A DNA stretch of 64,000 nucleotides from Spirochaetales bacterium (GTDB lineage Bacteria > Spirochaetota > Spirochaetia > Treponematales > UBA12059). The translations under genes were made by a program, and so were the position numbers. This document shows, piece after piece, positions 37,288 to 50,500 of this stretch (positions within the stretch are counted from its first letter, which is position 1; each line of letters begins with the position of its first letter). A model generated the notes under the pieces. It was not told where the DNA came from. It did no database searches and saw only the letters and a list, made by a program, of their open reading frames with translations. The stretch spans positions 1-64,000 of the forward strand of contig JAFGNN010000025.1 of the NCBI GenBank assembly GCA_016926955.1, read 5' to 3'.

Positions 37288-38415
37288 ATGCCCGTACCCG
37301 TCCATTTCGCCGACCTGCGTTCGCGCTCGACGCGGACCAACACCGAATCGAAGATCGCGCGCCTGTGCGACGCGGCGGGGCTGTCCGCGGCGGTCGCGAA
37401 AGGCGACCTGGTGGCCATCAAGATCCATTTCGGCGAACCGGGGAACCACACCTTCGTGCCGCCCTGGTTCGCGCGCGTCGTGGCGGACAAGGTGCGCGAG
37501 GCGGGAGGACGTCCCTTTTTCGCCGACACGAACACGCTCTACAAGGGCGGGCGCTCGGACGCGCAGGTACACCTGGAAAGCGCGGCGCGGCACGGCTTCG
37601 TGCCCGAGGTGCTCGGCGCGCCGGTGCTGATCGCCGACGGCCTGAAAGGCTCCGACTGGCGCGAGGTGCCGGTGGACGGGAAGTGGTTCAAGGCGGCGAA
37701 GGTCGCGGGCGGCTTCCTCGACGCGGACGCCATGATCGTCATCAGCCACGTGAAGGGCCACGGCATGGCGGGCTTCGGCGGCGCCATCAAGAACATCGCC
37801 ATGGGCTGCTCGCCGCCCGCGGGAAAGCGCGAGCAGCACTGCATGAAGTTCGAGGTGCGGAGCGCCAAGTGCACCGCCTGCGGCGCGTGCATCGAGTGGT
37901 GCCCCACGGGCGCGCTCGGCCGCGAGGGCGGAGACCCGTCCGACCGGAAGGCGAAGGCCCTGGTGGACAAGGCGAAGTGCATCGGCTGCGGCGAATGCCT
38001 TTTGCATTGCAAGTTCGACGCCATCGGCATGGACTGGAACGCGGACATCCCGGAGTTCACCGAGAAGATGACCGAGTACGCGCTGGCCGCCCTGCACGGC
38101 AAGAAGGGAAAAGCCTTCTTCCTCAACTTCGTGACGGACGTGATTCCCGACTGCGACTGCACGCCCTGGAGCGACGCGGCGGTCGTGCCGGACCAGGGCA
38201 TCCTGGCGTCCACCGACCCCGTGGCGATCGACGCGGCGAGCGTGGACCTGGTGCGCGCCGCTCCGGTCGCGCGCGGCTCGGCCCTCGAGGGCAAGGCGGA
38301 GGCGGGCGACGACAAGTTCGCCGCCCTGCACCCCGAGAGCCGCGGCCTCCTGCAACTGGAGCACGGCGAGAAAATCGGCTTAGGCTCCCGCGATTACGAG
38401 CTCAAGCCCCTATAA
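37288..38415 (+). CDS. DUF362 family protein with two 4Fe-4S ferredoxin motifs
   Basis: VHFADLRSRSTRTNTESKIARLCDAAG; SHVKGHGMAGFGGAIKNIAMGC; CTACGACIEWCPTGAL; CIGCGECLLHC. Confidence 0.92.
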   Translation: MPVPVHFADLRSRSTRTNTESKIARLCDAAGLSAAVAKGDLVAIKIHFGEPGNHTFVPPWFARVVADKVREAGGRPFFADTNTLYKGGRSDAQVHLESAARHGFVPEVLGAPVLIADGLKGSDWREVPVDGKWFKAAKVAGGFLDADAMIVISHVKGHGMAGFGGAIKNIAMGCSPPAGKREQHCMKFEVRSAKCTACGACIEWCPTGALGREGGDPSDRKAKALVDKAKCIGCGECLLHCKFDAIGMDWNADIPEFTEKMTEYALAALHGKKGKAFFLNFVTDVIPDCDCTPWSDAAVVPDQGILASTDPVAIDAASVDLVRAAPVARGSALEGKAEAGDDKFAALHPESRGLLQLEHGEKIGLGSRDYELKPL

Positions 38416-38423
38416 CCAACAAG

Positions 38424-38525
38424 ACCACGGAGGCACGGAGTCGGGGAGATAGGAGGGAGGAAGAACGATTCAGGGATTGTACCCCTCCTCGTTCTTCTCC
38501 CTCTTTCCTCCGTGCCTCCGTGGTT
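38424..38525. repeat. ACCACGGAG inverted-repeat element, copy g
   Basis: accacggaggcacggagtcgggg ... tcctccgtgcctccgtggtttc; begins 8 nt after the DUF362 stop and ends about 6 nt from the convergent 38532 stop. Confidence 0.92.
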
Positions 38526-38531
38526 TCTTTT

Positions 38532-41500
38532 CTACGGATTCTTCACGACGAGGACCTTGCGGATCTCGTCGAGGCCGGGGCCGACGATGCGGATGAAGTA
38601 GGCGCCGCGCGCTACCGGGTTTCCGGCGGCGTTGCGGCCGTCCCAGACGTCCGTGTAGTCGCCCGGCTGCCGCGTGCCGCGATAGAGCGCGCGCACCACG
38701 TCGCCGTCCAGGGTCAGCACCAGCACCGTCACCCGCCCCGCCTCCGCGAGCGTGTAATTGAGCCGTACCGTCTCGCCCTTTCCGGGGTCGATGACATTGT
38801 TCATGACGGTGACGCCGCCCTTCTGCGGCTCGATGTCGCGGATGCGCAGGGTGAAGGGCCGGACCAGGCGGTACCAGTCGGGCGGCAGCGCCGCGGATCC
38901 CGGCGTCATCTCGAGCCGCCCCGCGTAGAGATCCGTCGGCGCTCCGGCCAGGCGGAACCAGAAATCGAAGGTCGAGGGCGAGCGGACTTCCGGATCGCCC
39001 GCCGCGAAGGACGCGCCCCAGAGATCATCGCCGGCCGCACCCCCCGCGAAGGCGGCCGTATCGTCGAGGACGACGGGACCGGAAGGCGTTCCGCCCTCCA
39101 CAACAGTGTTCGGATACGCGGCGAGGCCCGAGAAATCGGTCTCGAGGAATTCCGGCAGCCAGATGCCCGGCGTCGCCGATACGAAGCGCGTCGCGACATT
39201 CGAGTCGTAGATGAGCTCCAGGCTGCCGAGTCCCAACGCCGGATTGGTCCTCACCGCCAGGTCCCAGTCTTGGTCCCGCAGCCACTGCGAACCGTCGAAG
39301 GCGCGCACCAGGCCGAGCGTGCTCCGCGCCGCCTCGAGGGGCGTCAGCGCCTCGTACTCCGCCGTCGTGCCGGGGAAGGCGGCCTCGTCCTTGGCCCAGC
39401 TCGGCCAGGCGAACCAGGAGTCCGGGTTGGCCGCGCTCCAGGAGCCTGCCAGGGCCGGCGTCGGCGGGACGGAGACGAGGAGGTCGGACAGGCGATGGAC
39501 GTTCTTCCCGCCGCGGCCCAGCTCGAAGGGGGGGCGCGTGATCGGGGCTATATCTGGCGCGTCTCCAAACGCGGCATACGTGTTGGGGTCCGCCAGATAT
39601 CCCGTGGCCGGATCAGGATAGGTCGGCTCCGGAGCGCCCGGATAGAGGACGCTGTACGCGGGCAACCAGAGCGGCGGCAAACCTTCGTCGCGGGTGCTGG
39701 CTTCAGCGCTCAAGGTAAAGCCTCCGCTTGCGAGATCGCCGCTCGAGCGGATGCCGAGAGAGGCTACGCCTTCGAACGCGCCGGGGCCGCCACCGTCGAA
39801 GATCGGGGTGAACGGGGATCCGCCGAAATCCGCGGCATCGAGAGTCCCGCCGGCAGATTTCACGACCTTTTCGGAGAAGCGGATGTAAGTGCCGTCGTTG
39901 CCGGGAATGCTGAGCGTATGGGCGATGATCGGCCACGCGGTGTCGCCGGGAGTCATGTAGTCGGTGTCGCCCGTTTCAAGCGTTCCGAATTGCTGGCTTC
40001 CGGTAGCTTCGTCCCTGAGGCTGACCATGAGATACTCGGGCGGAACTCTCCATCGGGGCGTGCTTCCCGTATCAAGGAAGGGCTTTTCCACCAGGTATAC
40101 ATACAAGGTAACGCCGGCCGCGGGGCGTTCGAATCCGTTCACGCCTTCCGATCTGTCGATTTCATATCCCTCGACCTCGATGTCGAAATTGGTGAAATCG
40201 TTGCCGATCGCCGCTTCCGTCGTGATGCGCAGCCTGTCGATCTTGCCGTCGTAATCGCGGTCCTCGGTATAGCTGTACAGGGCGTACAGCTTGTCGAGCC
40301 ACTTATAGTCCCACTGAGGCGGCAGCTGGTAGCCAGCCACCACGTTCGGCGGGATGCCGACGGGGTTAGACCGGGCGTTGCTGTACCAGACATCGACGTG
40401 TTCCATGTCGAGGAAGGCGCCGGGCACCAGGTCGAAGAACCAGAAGTGCTCATCGTCACCCGCCCCGGGAGCGGGTACGCCCGGCGTTCCGGCGATAAGG
40501 GTCAAACGATCGAGACGGATCGGCTGAACGAGGCTGCCCCTCACCCGGAAAATGCCTCCGGGCACGATGCGCTGTGTGATCGCCGCCGCCGTGTTCTCGA
40601 AGCGGATCTCGATGCCCGGCACCGTGCACGAGAACACGTACCATGCGTTGTTGCCGCGGACCTCGATGATGCCGGAGCTCTTGTCGAAGGCGACCGTGCC
40701 GGCCCGCGAAACGAAGCCCGCGAAACCGACGTCGTTGCGCCAGTTCCCGGAGACGGCGATGCCGTGGTCGGAGGCCGATACGTCGAGGACGCCGGACTGG
40801 ACGCGGAGATCGCTGCCGACGGCAATCGGTGCTTCCAGCGAGTGCACGCCCGCGCCCGTCCCGGCGACGCGAAGGTCGAAGTAGCTTCCTGCGGCGAAGC
40901 CGGCCGTGAACACGAGGCTCGCCGGGTCGGTACCGTAGTACTCGGTGATGCCAGAATCGACATCGAAGACGGTGAAGTCGTGCGTTGCCTGCGTGCCCGT
41001 CAGCCTGAGTACGCCGGGCGCGAGCGGCGCGCCGTTCGAGAGCGTGCCGATCGTGAAGCCCGAGGCGCCGAGGTCGACGGTCGCGCCCGAGGCGACGGCG
41101 AGCGTGCCGGCCGCGGAGTCCACCAGCGACGCGTCGATGGTAAGGTCGTTGTCGAGCGCGCCGTTCGCGTCGGCGACCGAGGCGTTGCCGCTCGCGTTCG
41201 ACACGTTCACCGTGCCGGTGAAGGCGAGCTGTCCCGCAAGGCCGGCGTTCAGAGTCAGGACGCCGCCGAGCGACAGGTCGTCGAGCTCGATGTCATGCGT
41301 CGCCAGTCCGTCCGTGCGCACGACGCCGCGGAAGAGGTTGGTCCCCGCCGCCTGCGAGCCGAGGCCGCCGCGGAAGAGGAAGTCGTCGGCATCAGCGTCG
41401 CCGAGCGTCACGGCGCCCGAATTGATGAAGTCGACGCGCTGCGCGATGTCGCAACCCGCGTTCATGGTGACGGCGTAGGCTTCCGCGAAGGTGACGAGGT

Positions 41501-44500
41501 CGTCGATGGCGACGGCTCCGGTGAACGTGACCGCGCCGGTCGCGCCGGCCGCGTTCTGCAGGGTGAGCGAGAAAGCGCCCGTCACCGCGGCGAAGCCGGT
41601 GGTGGCCGAGCCCGAACGCGTCACGGCGTCCGCGGCGAGCGTCGTGCCCGTGGCGCCGAAGTCGATGGCCGCGTTCGCGCTGCGGACGGTGCCGGCCAGC
41701 GATTTCGGGCCGGACGTAGCGGTGACGCCGCCGGTCAGCAGAAGGTCGTCAGCCGCGTCGTCGCCCAGGGTCGTCGTGCCGGTATTCAGGAAGGAGACTG
41801 GTTGGGCGACCGAGCCGCCCGCGAGGAGCCGGACCGCGTAGGCCCGGCCGAAGGTGACGAGGTCGGCCAGGTCCACGGAGCCTGCGAAGCTTACGGTACC
41901 GGTCGCGGTCGCGACGTCCTCCTGGACGGTGAGCGCGTAGGCGACCGGATCGCCTGAGACCGTGAGCGAGAAATCGGTCGCGGCGGCGCCGGATACGACC
42001 TGCGCCGCCTGGGTCAGCACCACGTCGTCGCCGAAGCTGATCGACTGGTCCTGCGTCCGGACCGAAGGTCCAAGCCTCGTCGTGCCGCCCGCGTCGGTCG
42101 TGAGGGCGCCGAGCCTGACCGATCCGCCCACCGCCTGCGCGAAGGTGGTAGTCCCGCCGGAATTGACCGTCAATCCCTGCGAGCCCGGCGCCGTCGCGTC
42201 CACCGTCTGGTCGAAGCTCACGTTCCCGGCGCCGGCCGATACGGCGATCGTGGCGCCAAGCGTGACGGGACGGTAGAAGCGGACCGGGCTGCCGGCCGTC
42301 GTGACGTTCGCGGAGATTGCGAGCGCGCCTGCGCCGATCGAGCCGAAGGAAACCGGGGCCGCCCCGCTCGCGCTGATCGTGCCGGCCGCCGAGACGGACG
42401 TGCCGCTTGCCGAATCGACGCTCACCGTGCCGGTCGCGGTCGAAACGGCGGCCGCGAGCGAGAGGGTCGAGGCCTGCGACTCGAGCGCGATGGCGCCGCT
42501 CGTTGTTGCAACCGTTCCCGAGACGACCAGGGTGCCGCCGCTCGAGCGCGCGCTCAGCGCGCCCGTTCCGGACGACAGGGCGGAACCGACGATGACGTTG
42601 CCTGAGTGGACGATGGAAAGCGGCGCGTCCGTCGTGGTGATCGTCGCGCCTGAGTTGTCGAAGCCGGTGCCCGTGGAGGAAAAGCCGCCGGGCGCCGTGA
42701 CAGGGCCGTTCAGGTCGACGGGGCCGCCCGCCGCGATGGCGACCGAGGCCGCGTCGATGCCGAAGGAGGCGACGAGCCCCGCGTTTGCGGAAAGGACCGA
42801 GAGCGCGCCGAGAGGCGTCCCGCCGACCGTGCCCGAGAAGAGCACGGAGCCTGCGCCGGCCGTGACCGCCAGGTCGTCCGCGCCCGGGCTCGTCCCGTCC
42901 AGGGTCGAGGCGAACAAGACGCCGCCCGTCGCGCCTATGGCCAGGTCGGCGTCGAGCCTCGCGGCGTCGGACACCGCGAGCGCGCCGCTCCCCAGGGCTA
43001 TCGACTGCGCGATGCCGGACCCTTCGACGAAGGCCACGCCCGCCGCTCCGGAATCGAGCGTCAGGCTCCGGTTCCCGGTCGCGGCCAGGTAGTCGTTGCG
43101 CACGAAGACGGCGCCGTCCGACAGTACTGAAAGGTCGTAGCCGTCCGCGTCCACCGCTCCGAGCGAGTTGCCGACGTGGATAGCCCCGGCGTGCGTCGCG
43201 CGGCCGAGCGTGAAGCTGCCTGCCACGATATTCGCGAAGTCCGAGTCGATGTAGACGTCGGTGGCGAGCGCAGGATCGTCCGTCGGCGCGAATTCGACCG
43301 AGAGCGCCGTCGTGCGGGGCGCTATGCTCAGATTCGCCGTGCCGGCGCTGATCGTGTTGGCGCCGCCGAGCGAAAGGCCGTCGACATAGAGCTCGATATC
43401 CCGATTGACGGTGGACGCGTCGACGCTCGCGGAGAAGGAAAGGGAAGCCGTGGACACGAACAGGTTGGTGCCCGCCGCGGCCCCCGTCAGCGTCACGTCG
43501 CCGTTCAAGGCCACGACGCCGGCGCCGTGCGTCGTCACGGAGAGCGGCTGGTTGCCGGCGACGGTCGAGGCGAAGGCGACGCCCGAGTCATTCGCGCTGG
43601 TCGCGATCGAGACGGCCCCGCCTGAGAGCGTGACCGCATTCCCGAACGACACGGCCTGATTGGAGGCCAGCGAAAGCCCGTCGAGCGTCGCGGCGCCGGA
43701 AAGCGTCGTGCCCGTGTCGCCCGCGAGGACTTGCCCGAAATTCGCGTCGCCGCGGAACACGGCAAGCCCCGGAATCGTAAAGCCGGAATTCGCGTCGACG
43801 CTGCCGGCGAATTCGACCGGGCCCGTCGTGCCCGTCGTGTCGAGCGCGGGGCCGATCCCTGAGCCGAGGTTGCCCGGGGCCGTGCCGTCGCCGACCGCAC
43901 CCGTCACGAGCACGGTGCCCGTTCCGGCGCTGACGAGCAGGTCGTGGGCGCCGCCGAGGCCGGCCAGCTGCACGGTGCCCGCGCCCGTATCCGTATCGAT
44001 GGAGGAGTCGCCCGAGAGCGCGAGGACGCCGAAGGCGACGCCCGCGTTCGCCGTCGAGAGCGCTCCGTTCAGTTCGGTGCTTCCCGCCGTGTGGGATATC
44101 CCCCCCGTGAAGACGAGCGCGTCGGCGCCGTCGCCGAGGACGAGGGCGCCGGAATTCAGGAAGGCGTGTCCCACATCGACCGTAGTCGATGCGCCGCGGA
44201 AGGCGATGGCGTAATTCGAGGAGAAGCTGACGAGGGACGCCACGGCGAGGTCGCCCGAGAAGGCGATCGCCCCGGTCTGCGTGCCGGAACCGAGCGAGAG
44301 GGCGTAGGACGCCGCGCCGTCCGTAAGGGACGCGACGGCGATGCTGCCGGAGCCGCTCCGCAGCGTCGCGTTCGCGCCCATCGTCGTCGGCCCGAGATCC
44401 ATGGCCGAGTCCGTCGTCGAAACGATTCCCGCCAGGCCGGTCGTGAACGGACCCGTCGTCGTGTCGAGGCCAGCCGCGAACGACAGCGCATCGGCCGCGC

Positions 44501-47500
44501 CGTTGCCGAGCGTAAGCGCGCCCGTGTTGAGGAAGCTCGTGTCGGCCGCAACGGCAAAGCTCGAGGAATTGACGATGACCGAATAGTCCTGCCCGGCGGT
44601 GACCAGCGACCCGAGGCTCACGGTCTGGCCGTCGGCGAAGGTGACGGCGCCCGTCGTGTCGGTGATGGTCAGCGAGGTCGCGTTGAGATTGCCTGAGAAG
44701 GCGACGCCGGCCCGCGCCTGCGTCACGATGAGCGGACCCGCTCCGCCCGACCCGGCCGCGCCGATCGCGACCGCGCCGCCTGAGTCGACGATGGAGAGTC
44801 CGCCCGCCAGGTTCACCATGGAGCCGAGGGTTATCGTCGCGCCCGCGGTCGAGCCCGAGTCGAGCGAGAGGGAATTGCCGCCCGATGTCACCGCGCCGAG
44901 CGCGATGGTTCCGGCCGGGCCGTTCCCCGAATCGAGCGTCGTCGCGGCCGCGAGCGTCAGGTCGCCGAAGGAGATGGCCGCGTCCGTCGCTGAGACGGAG
45001 CCCGCCAAGGTGACGATGCCGCCCGAGCTTTCGCCTATGCCGAGCGCCGCCGAGAACGAGTCGCCCGCGTCGTCGCCGAGGGTCAGCGCGCCGGAGTTGT
45101 CGAAGGTCGCCGCGCCCGAAATCGAGGTCGACTGCGCGGGCGCCGTGTTGAAGGAAAGGCCGAAAGCCTTGTTCGCCCCGATGGCGAAGGCGGCCGCGGA
45201 AAAGCCGGAGGAGAACGCGAGGCTGCCCCCGGTTTTCGACGCGCTTATCGTCGCGGAGCCCAGGGTCGATCCGGCGAAGTCCGCGGTCTGCGCGCCCGTT
45301 CCGGTAAAGGAGACGGCTCCGGCGCTCGAGAGCGTGCCCGTGCCGCGGGTGATCGAAGAAGTCGGACCGGAGAGGGTCAGCGGATTCGCGGCCAGGTCGA
45401 AGGATCCGGCCGAGAGGACCACGTTTCCGGAAACCGTCACGGCGCCGCTCGCGGAGAGCGTACCGGAATTGACAGTCAGCGTCGTTATGCCGGTGCCGCG
45501 CAACGCTACGACGCCGTCCGTCGTGATGGCGTTCGACACCGGGTTCGTCACCGCGATGCCGTTCGCGCCGCCGTCGATGCCCGCGCCCGTCGTCACCGTC
45601 AGGGTCGTTATGGTCGAGGCCGCGCCCGTGTTCGTCAGCGAGCCGCCCGAGACGGCGACCGCGCCGGAGAGGCCGGAATAGCCGGCGAACGAGAACGCGC
45701 TGCCGCCTACCGCGATGGTGCCCGCGTTCGTCACCGCGCCGGAGACGCTCAGGTCGCCGCCGAGCGAGAGCGTGCCCGCCGTCACCGTCAAACCGCCGGC
45801 GACGCTCGCCCCCGAAGCCAGGCTCACCGTGTCCGTCCCGAGCGATTTGGCGACTTCCAGGTCGTTGTAGGCGAAGGCGCCCGCTGATATGGCCGGCGTC
45901 GCGCCGTCGAGGAGGACGAGCGAGGCGCCGGAGTTGAAGGCGCCGGGCGTGAAGTTGCCGCCGACCGCGATGGTCTGCGCGCCGCTCGCGGACAGCGTGC
46001 CGGCTCCGCCGAGGTTTCCGCCCGCCGTCACGTCGAAGCTGGCTGCGTCGAGGGTCACGTCGGCGCCGATCGAAATGCTCGTCGCCAGAACCGGCGTACC
46101 GAGCGTCTTGATGGTCGCCGCGCCGCCCGGGACGAACGATACCGAGCCGAGGTTTTCAGGGGTGTCGGAATTCTCGTCACGGATGGTCCCGTTCGTTATC
46201 GTCGAGCCGCCGAGCGTGAGCGGCTGGCCGCTGTTCACGTACGAAGCGGTATCCTCGATGGTGAAATGACGGAGGACGACGAGCGATGATCCGGCGGTCC
46301 GGGTCAGCGTGCGTCCCGCCGGGATCGTCAGGTCGAGCAGGGTGACGGCTCCGGACATGGAGCCGCCGGTGGAAACGTCCTTGGCGTTGAATGCGAGCGT
46401 GCCCGCGTTGGAAAGGTCGCCGACGATGGCGAGGTCGCCGCCATTCGATCCCGAGTCCCAGGTTACCGTCGCGCCCAAAGCAACGTCGAGCGAGGCGAGC
46501 GTCTGGTTGCCGAGCGGCGCGTTGAGGCCGTCCTGCGTGAAGGAACCCGAGGACACCGTCATGTCGCCGGAGGCGAAGGCCAGGGCGCCGACCGACACCG
46601 CGGCGCCGGCCACGTCGAAGCTCGCGAGTCCGCCTGAGTACGCGCCGTCGAGTGTCACCGTTCCCGCCCCCGCGGAGAACGCCGTCGTCACGGTCAGCGT
46701 GTCCGCTGCCGAAAGCGTGAAGCCGCCCGTGAGCGTCTTCGAGAAATTCGCCGCCGTGAACGAGCCGTCCGTCGTAACCGATCCCGTGTTGGCGACCGAG
46801 AGCGTCGACAGCGTCGAGCCCGAAAAGTCCACCGACTGCGCGCCCGAGCCGTCGAGCAGCACCGTGCCGGTCGAACTGATGACGCCCGAGCCTCGGCTTA
46901 TGTCCCCCGCCACGGCGAGCTGGCTGCCCCCCATGGCGAGCGTGCCGGCGCCGAGGTACAGGTCGTCCGCGAGGTCCAGGACGGCGCCGCCGGGCTGGAA
47001 GGTTCCCGCGCCCGCGAGCTCCAGGTCGAAGTAGTCGACACCCGCCCCGAAATCCTGGACCGTGTACGGTCCCGTGGCGCCGTCGTAGCGCCAGGCGCCG
47101 GAGCCCGTGTCGTTCGCCGCCAGCGCCACGGTCTGCGAGCCCTCGAGGACGACGACGCCCGCGTTCGAAAGCGAGGCCGCCGAGAAGTCGTTGGCGTCGA
47201 GGTCGAGCGTCGCGTTCGCGCCGACCGTCAGCGCGTTCGCCACCGCGAGCGCCACGCCGCTCGCGGCGCTCCGCGCGAAGGTGGACGCGACCGCGGGCGC
47301 CAGTTCCAGGTCGTAATAATCCGTCGCCCCGAAATCCGCGACGACGCCGCCCGAAGCCGTGTAGCGCACGAGGCCCTGGGTCGCGTCGTTCCCGCTCGGG
47401 CGGCCGGCGCCCGTAATGATGATGGTGCCGGCGTTGGTCACGACGCCGCCGACGCTCAGGTCGTTGGCGCCGAGGCTCAAGACGGCGCCGGGCTCCAGTT

Positions 47501-50500
47501 CCAGGTCGTCGATGGACCAGTCGGCGTCGGGCAGGCGCGGCCAGGCCGGGCTGCCGGCGGCAACCAGGATCGAGGCGCTGCCGTCGTTGGGCGGAGCGAG
47601 GTCGCCGACCCAGTTGAGCCCGTCGGTCCAGTCGGACGTGAGCTGCGAGCCGTCCCATTCGTAGATAGGGAAGACCCAGCGACCGGCGCCGAGCGTGTCG
47701 TTGTTGCCGAGATTGAGCGAGTTCGTGGGCGCTATGACCATGGCGAAGGCGTCGGACACGGCCGAGTCGCGGATGCTCGCGTAGTCGACCGCGTAGGCGC
47801 CGGCCGCGTCGTCGGCGGCGAGGGTCCACTGGCTGCCCGCGACCGTGCTCTCGAGGACTATGAGGTTGCCGGCACTTCCCGCGATGCCGAAGGAATTCCG
47901 GACGGTCTGCGTCGTGCCCGCCGTGAAGCGGATGGTCTTGCCCGCGGCGCTCGACGTGAGGTCGTGGAAGTCCGACGAGCCGGAGATCGTGGTGGCGACC
48001 GACGCGTTCGCGAGGTCGAGCGCTCCCGTGCCGGGATCGAAGACGCCGGCGTTCGAGAAGTTGCCGTCGAGCGCGATGTCGTACACCCCCGCGGAGAAGG
48101 TCGCGCTCGCGGCGACGGAGAGATTGCCGGCGACCGCGACCGACGATCCGAGCGAGACGGACTTCGCGACGCCCGAACCCGCAGTCAGCGAGGGCAGGAC
48201 GTCGGCGCCGCTCGAGCTCGTCGTCAATGTCGCCGCGGCGGCGCCGTCGAGCGCGAGCGAGCTGGTCCCGTCGATGACGAGGACGGCGGTTCCCGTGACC
48301 GAGAAGTCGCCGCCAACGACGAGGGCGCGCCCCGAGGCGTCGAGCGAGCCGGCGGAGAGGATGAAGCTTCCGTTCGCGTCGAGCGGAGCTCCGAGCGTCC
48401 GCGTTCCTCCGGCGAATTCTACGTCGAAGAAGGAAGAAAGCCCCGCGAAACCCGTGCCGCCCGCCTTGTAGCGGGTCAGGCCGGAATCGGTATCCTGGGT
48501 GAAGCCCGTCAGGGTTTCGTCGCCGGTCAGTATCAGCGTGCCCGCGTTCGAGTAAGCGCCCGAGAGGCTCAGGTCCCAGCCGTTCAGGTCGAGGCTGGCC
48601 CCGCTCTGGATGCTCAAGGTCGCGACGCTCACGGCGGCGTTGAGGACGGGGTAGCGGGCCTTGCCGACCGGAATGGTGACGAAGGCCGTGCCGGCCGGCG
48701 GCACGGAGAGTCGGTCCCAGTTGCCGGCGTAGAACCAATCGGTGCTCGAGGCGCCGGTCCAGGACCAGTTGGTGGCATCGTAGGTATAGTCAGTCCAAGT
48801 ATCGGTCCGCGTGTTCCCGGTGGAATCGAGGGTGATGACCGAGAAGGTGTAGTCCGTACCGGTCGCGATGCTCGGCAAGGCGAAAGCGCGCGTCCAGGCG
48901 ACGGAGCTCGAATCGGTCGTGGCCGCATGGGTCGTGGGAAGGTCGAAGGCGCCGACCTGCCAGGCTGAGCCGTTCCAGTAGTTCGAATCGGTCTGGCGCA
49001 TGATCCGCACCCTGGTCGAATCCGCCGCGAAGCCGAAGCCGCCCGCCGCGTCGGCCACCGTGCCCGCCACCGTAGTGAGCTCCCCGAAGGGGTCGGAGCC
49101 GGGGGCTGTCAGTACGGCGACGGGCGCGCTCGCGTCCTTCTTGAACGAAAGGGGGCCTGCCACCACGTAGCTCGTGCCGTCGTAGACTCGGAGGTAGAGC
49201 TCGTGCGAGCCGTCGGGAAGCGCCGCGAAGACCAGGTCCGGCACACGGAGCGCCGCCGTATAGCTCGTGGCGAGGGTCGCGTCGCCGAGCGGCGTCGCGC
49301 CGTCCGAAGTCAGCGCGGCCCAGGCGCCGGCCGTGCCGTCGAACTGGTACTCGAGGGCGTCGATGTCGATGTCGTCGTAGAAGTCGACGTCGAGGCCGGC
49401 GTTTGCCGGGAGCGGCCCGTAGGAGCTTTGGTTGACGTTGTAGTACGGGGCGCCTGCCACGAGCGTGATGGTGGCGGCCGGGGAACCCGCCGAGACGTTG
49501 CCGGCGAGGTCGGTCGCGAAGGCGACGAGCTGGAGGGTGTCGCCGGCCACGAGGCCGGACACGGCGAAGTTGTACGACCAGGAACCGGTTACGCCGGCCG
49601 CGAGCGCTGCGTTCGCACAGGCCAACGAGATGGCGCCGGCCTGCCAGGCGCTGCCGTTCCAGTACTGGCTCGTGTTCGAGCGGTAGATCCGCACCGACAC
49701 CGTGTTGGCGCCGACTCCCGCGATGGCGTCGAGCACCGTGCCCGAAAGGTAACCGCCGGGGATCGAAGCGTAGTACGTGGCCGTGCCGCTCGCAGGCTGG
49801 GTGACCAGGACCTCGGGCGGCGTCGCGTCCTTGACGAAGCCCGCGGTCACGGTGGCGTAGGTGGTGTTGCCCAGGTTGTCTACGGCGCGGAAATGGCCCG
49901 CGTGCGCGCCGTCGCCCAGGGCGTCGAAGACGGCCGTCGGTATGCGCGCGACATTGACGTAGCTCGTGTTGGCGCCGCCCGAGAGGTCGACCGGGGTGAC
50001 GCCGCCGCCCGTGGTCAGGCTGGCCCAGGCGCCGGCCGGGTCGCCCGAGTCGATCTGGTACTCGGCGGCCGCGAGGTCGACGTCGTCGAAGAAGTCGACG
50101 TCGAGATCCGCGGGATTCGACGCGACGAGCCCCAAATCGGTCATATTGACGACGATGGTCGGTCCGGAGACCGGCGGCGCGACGGAGTCCTGGTAGACCA
50201 CGACGTTGTCCAGGTACAGGGTCGGATTGGTGGCGGTCATGGCGAACCAGACCTTGCGGATGAGGCCGGCGCCGGCATCGTTGTAGGGCAGGCCCGTCGC
50301 CGAGCCGAGCAGGCTCATGTCCGCCAGGCGCGTAACGCCGATGTCGAAGGTCCCGCTCACCTGGTCGGCGACCACCCTCACCCGGTACCAGGTGTCGAGC
50401 GCCCAGTCGGCGGTGCCGAACAGGCGCCATTCATTGCCCTCGTCGGTGCCGACGTTGCCGTCCTGCCCGGTCGTGCGGTACATGGCCTCGTTCTCGCCGG

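Noticed and set aside
259-38525. ACCACGGAG elements as a CRISPR array or ordinary terminators
   Set aside because: Copies are dispersed singletons kilobases apart, so not CRISPR; several lack a U-tract on one or both strands, so simple intrinsic termination is not established.
37116-41957. 1613-aa plus-strand ORF spanning the DUF362 gene and the antisense of the giant gene
   Set aside because: Frame-shadow artefact of high GC; it overlaps two well-supported genes in other frames and its translation is Arg/Gly/Ala-rich low-complexity.
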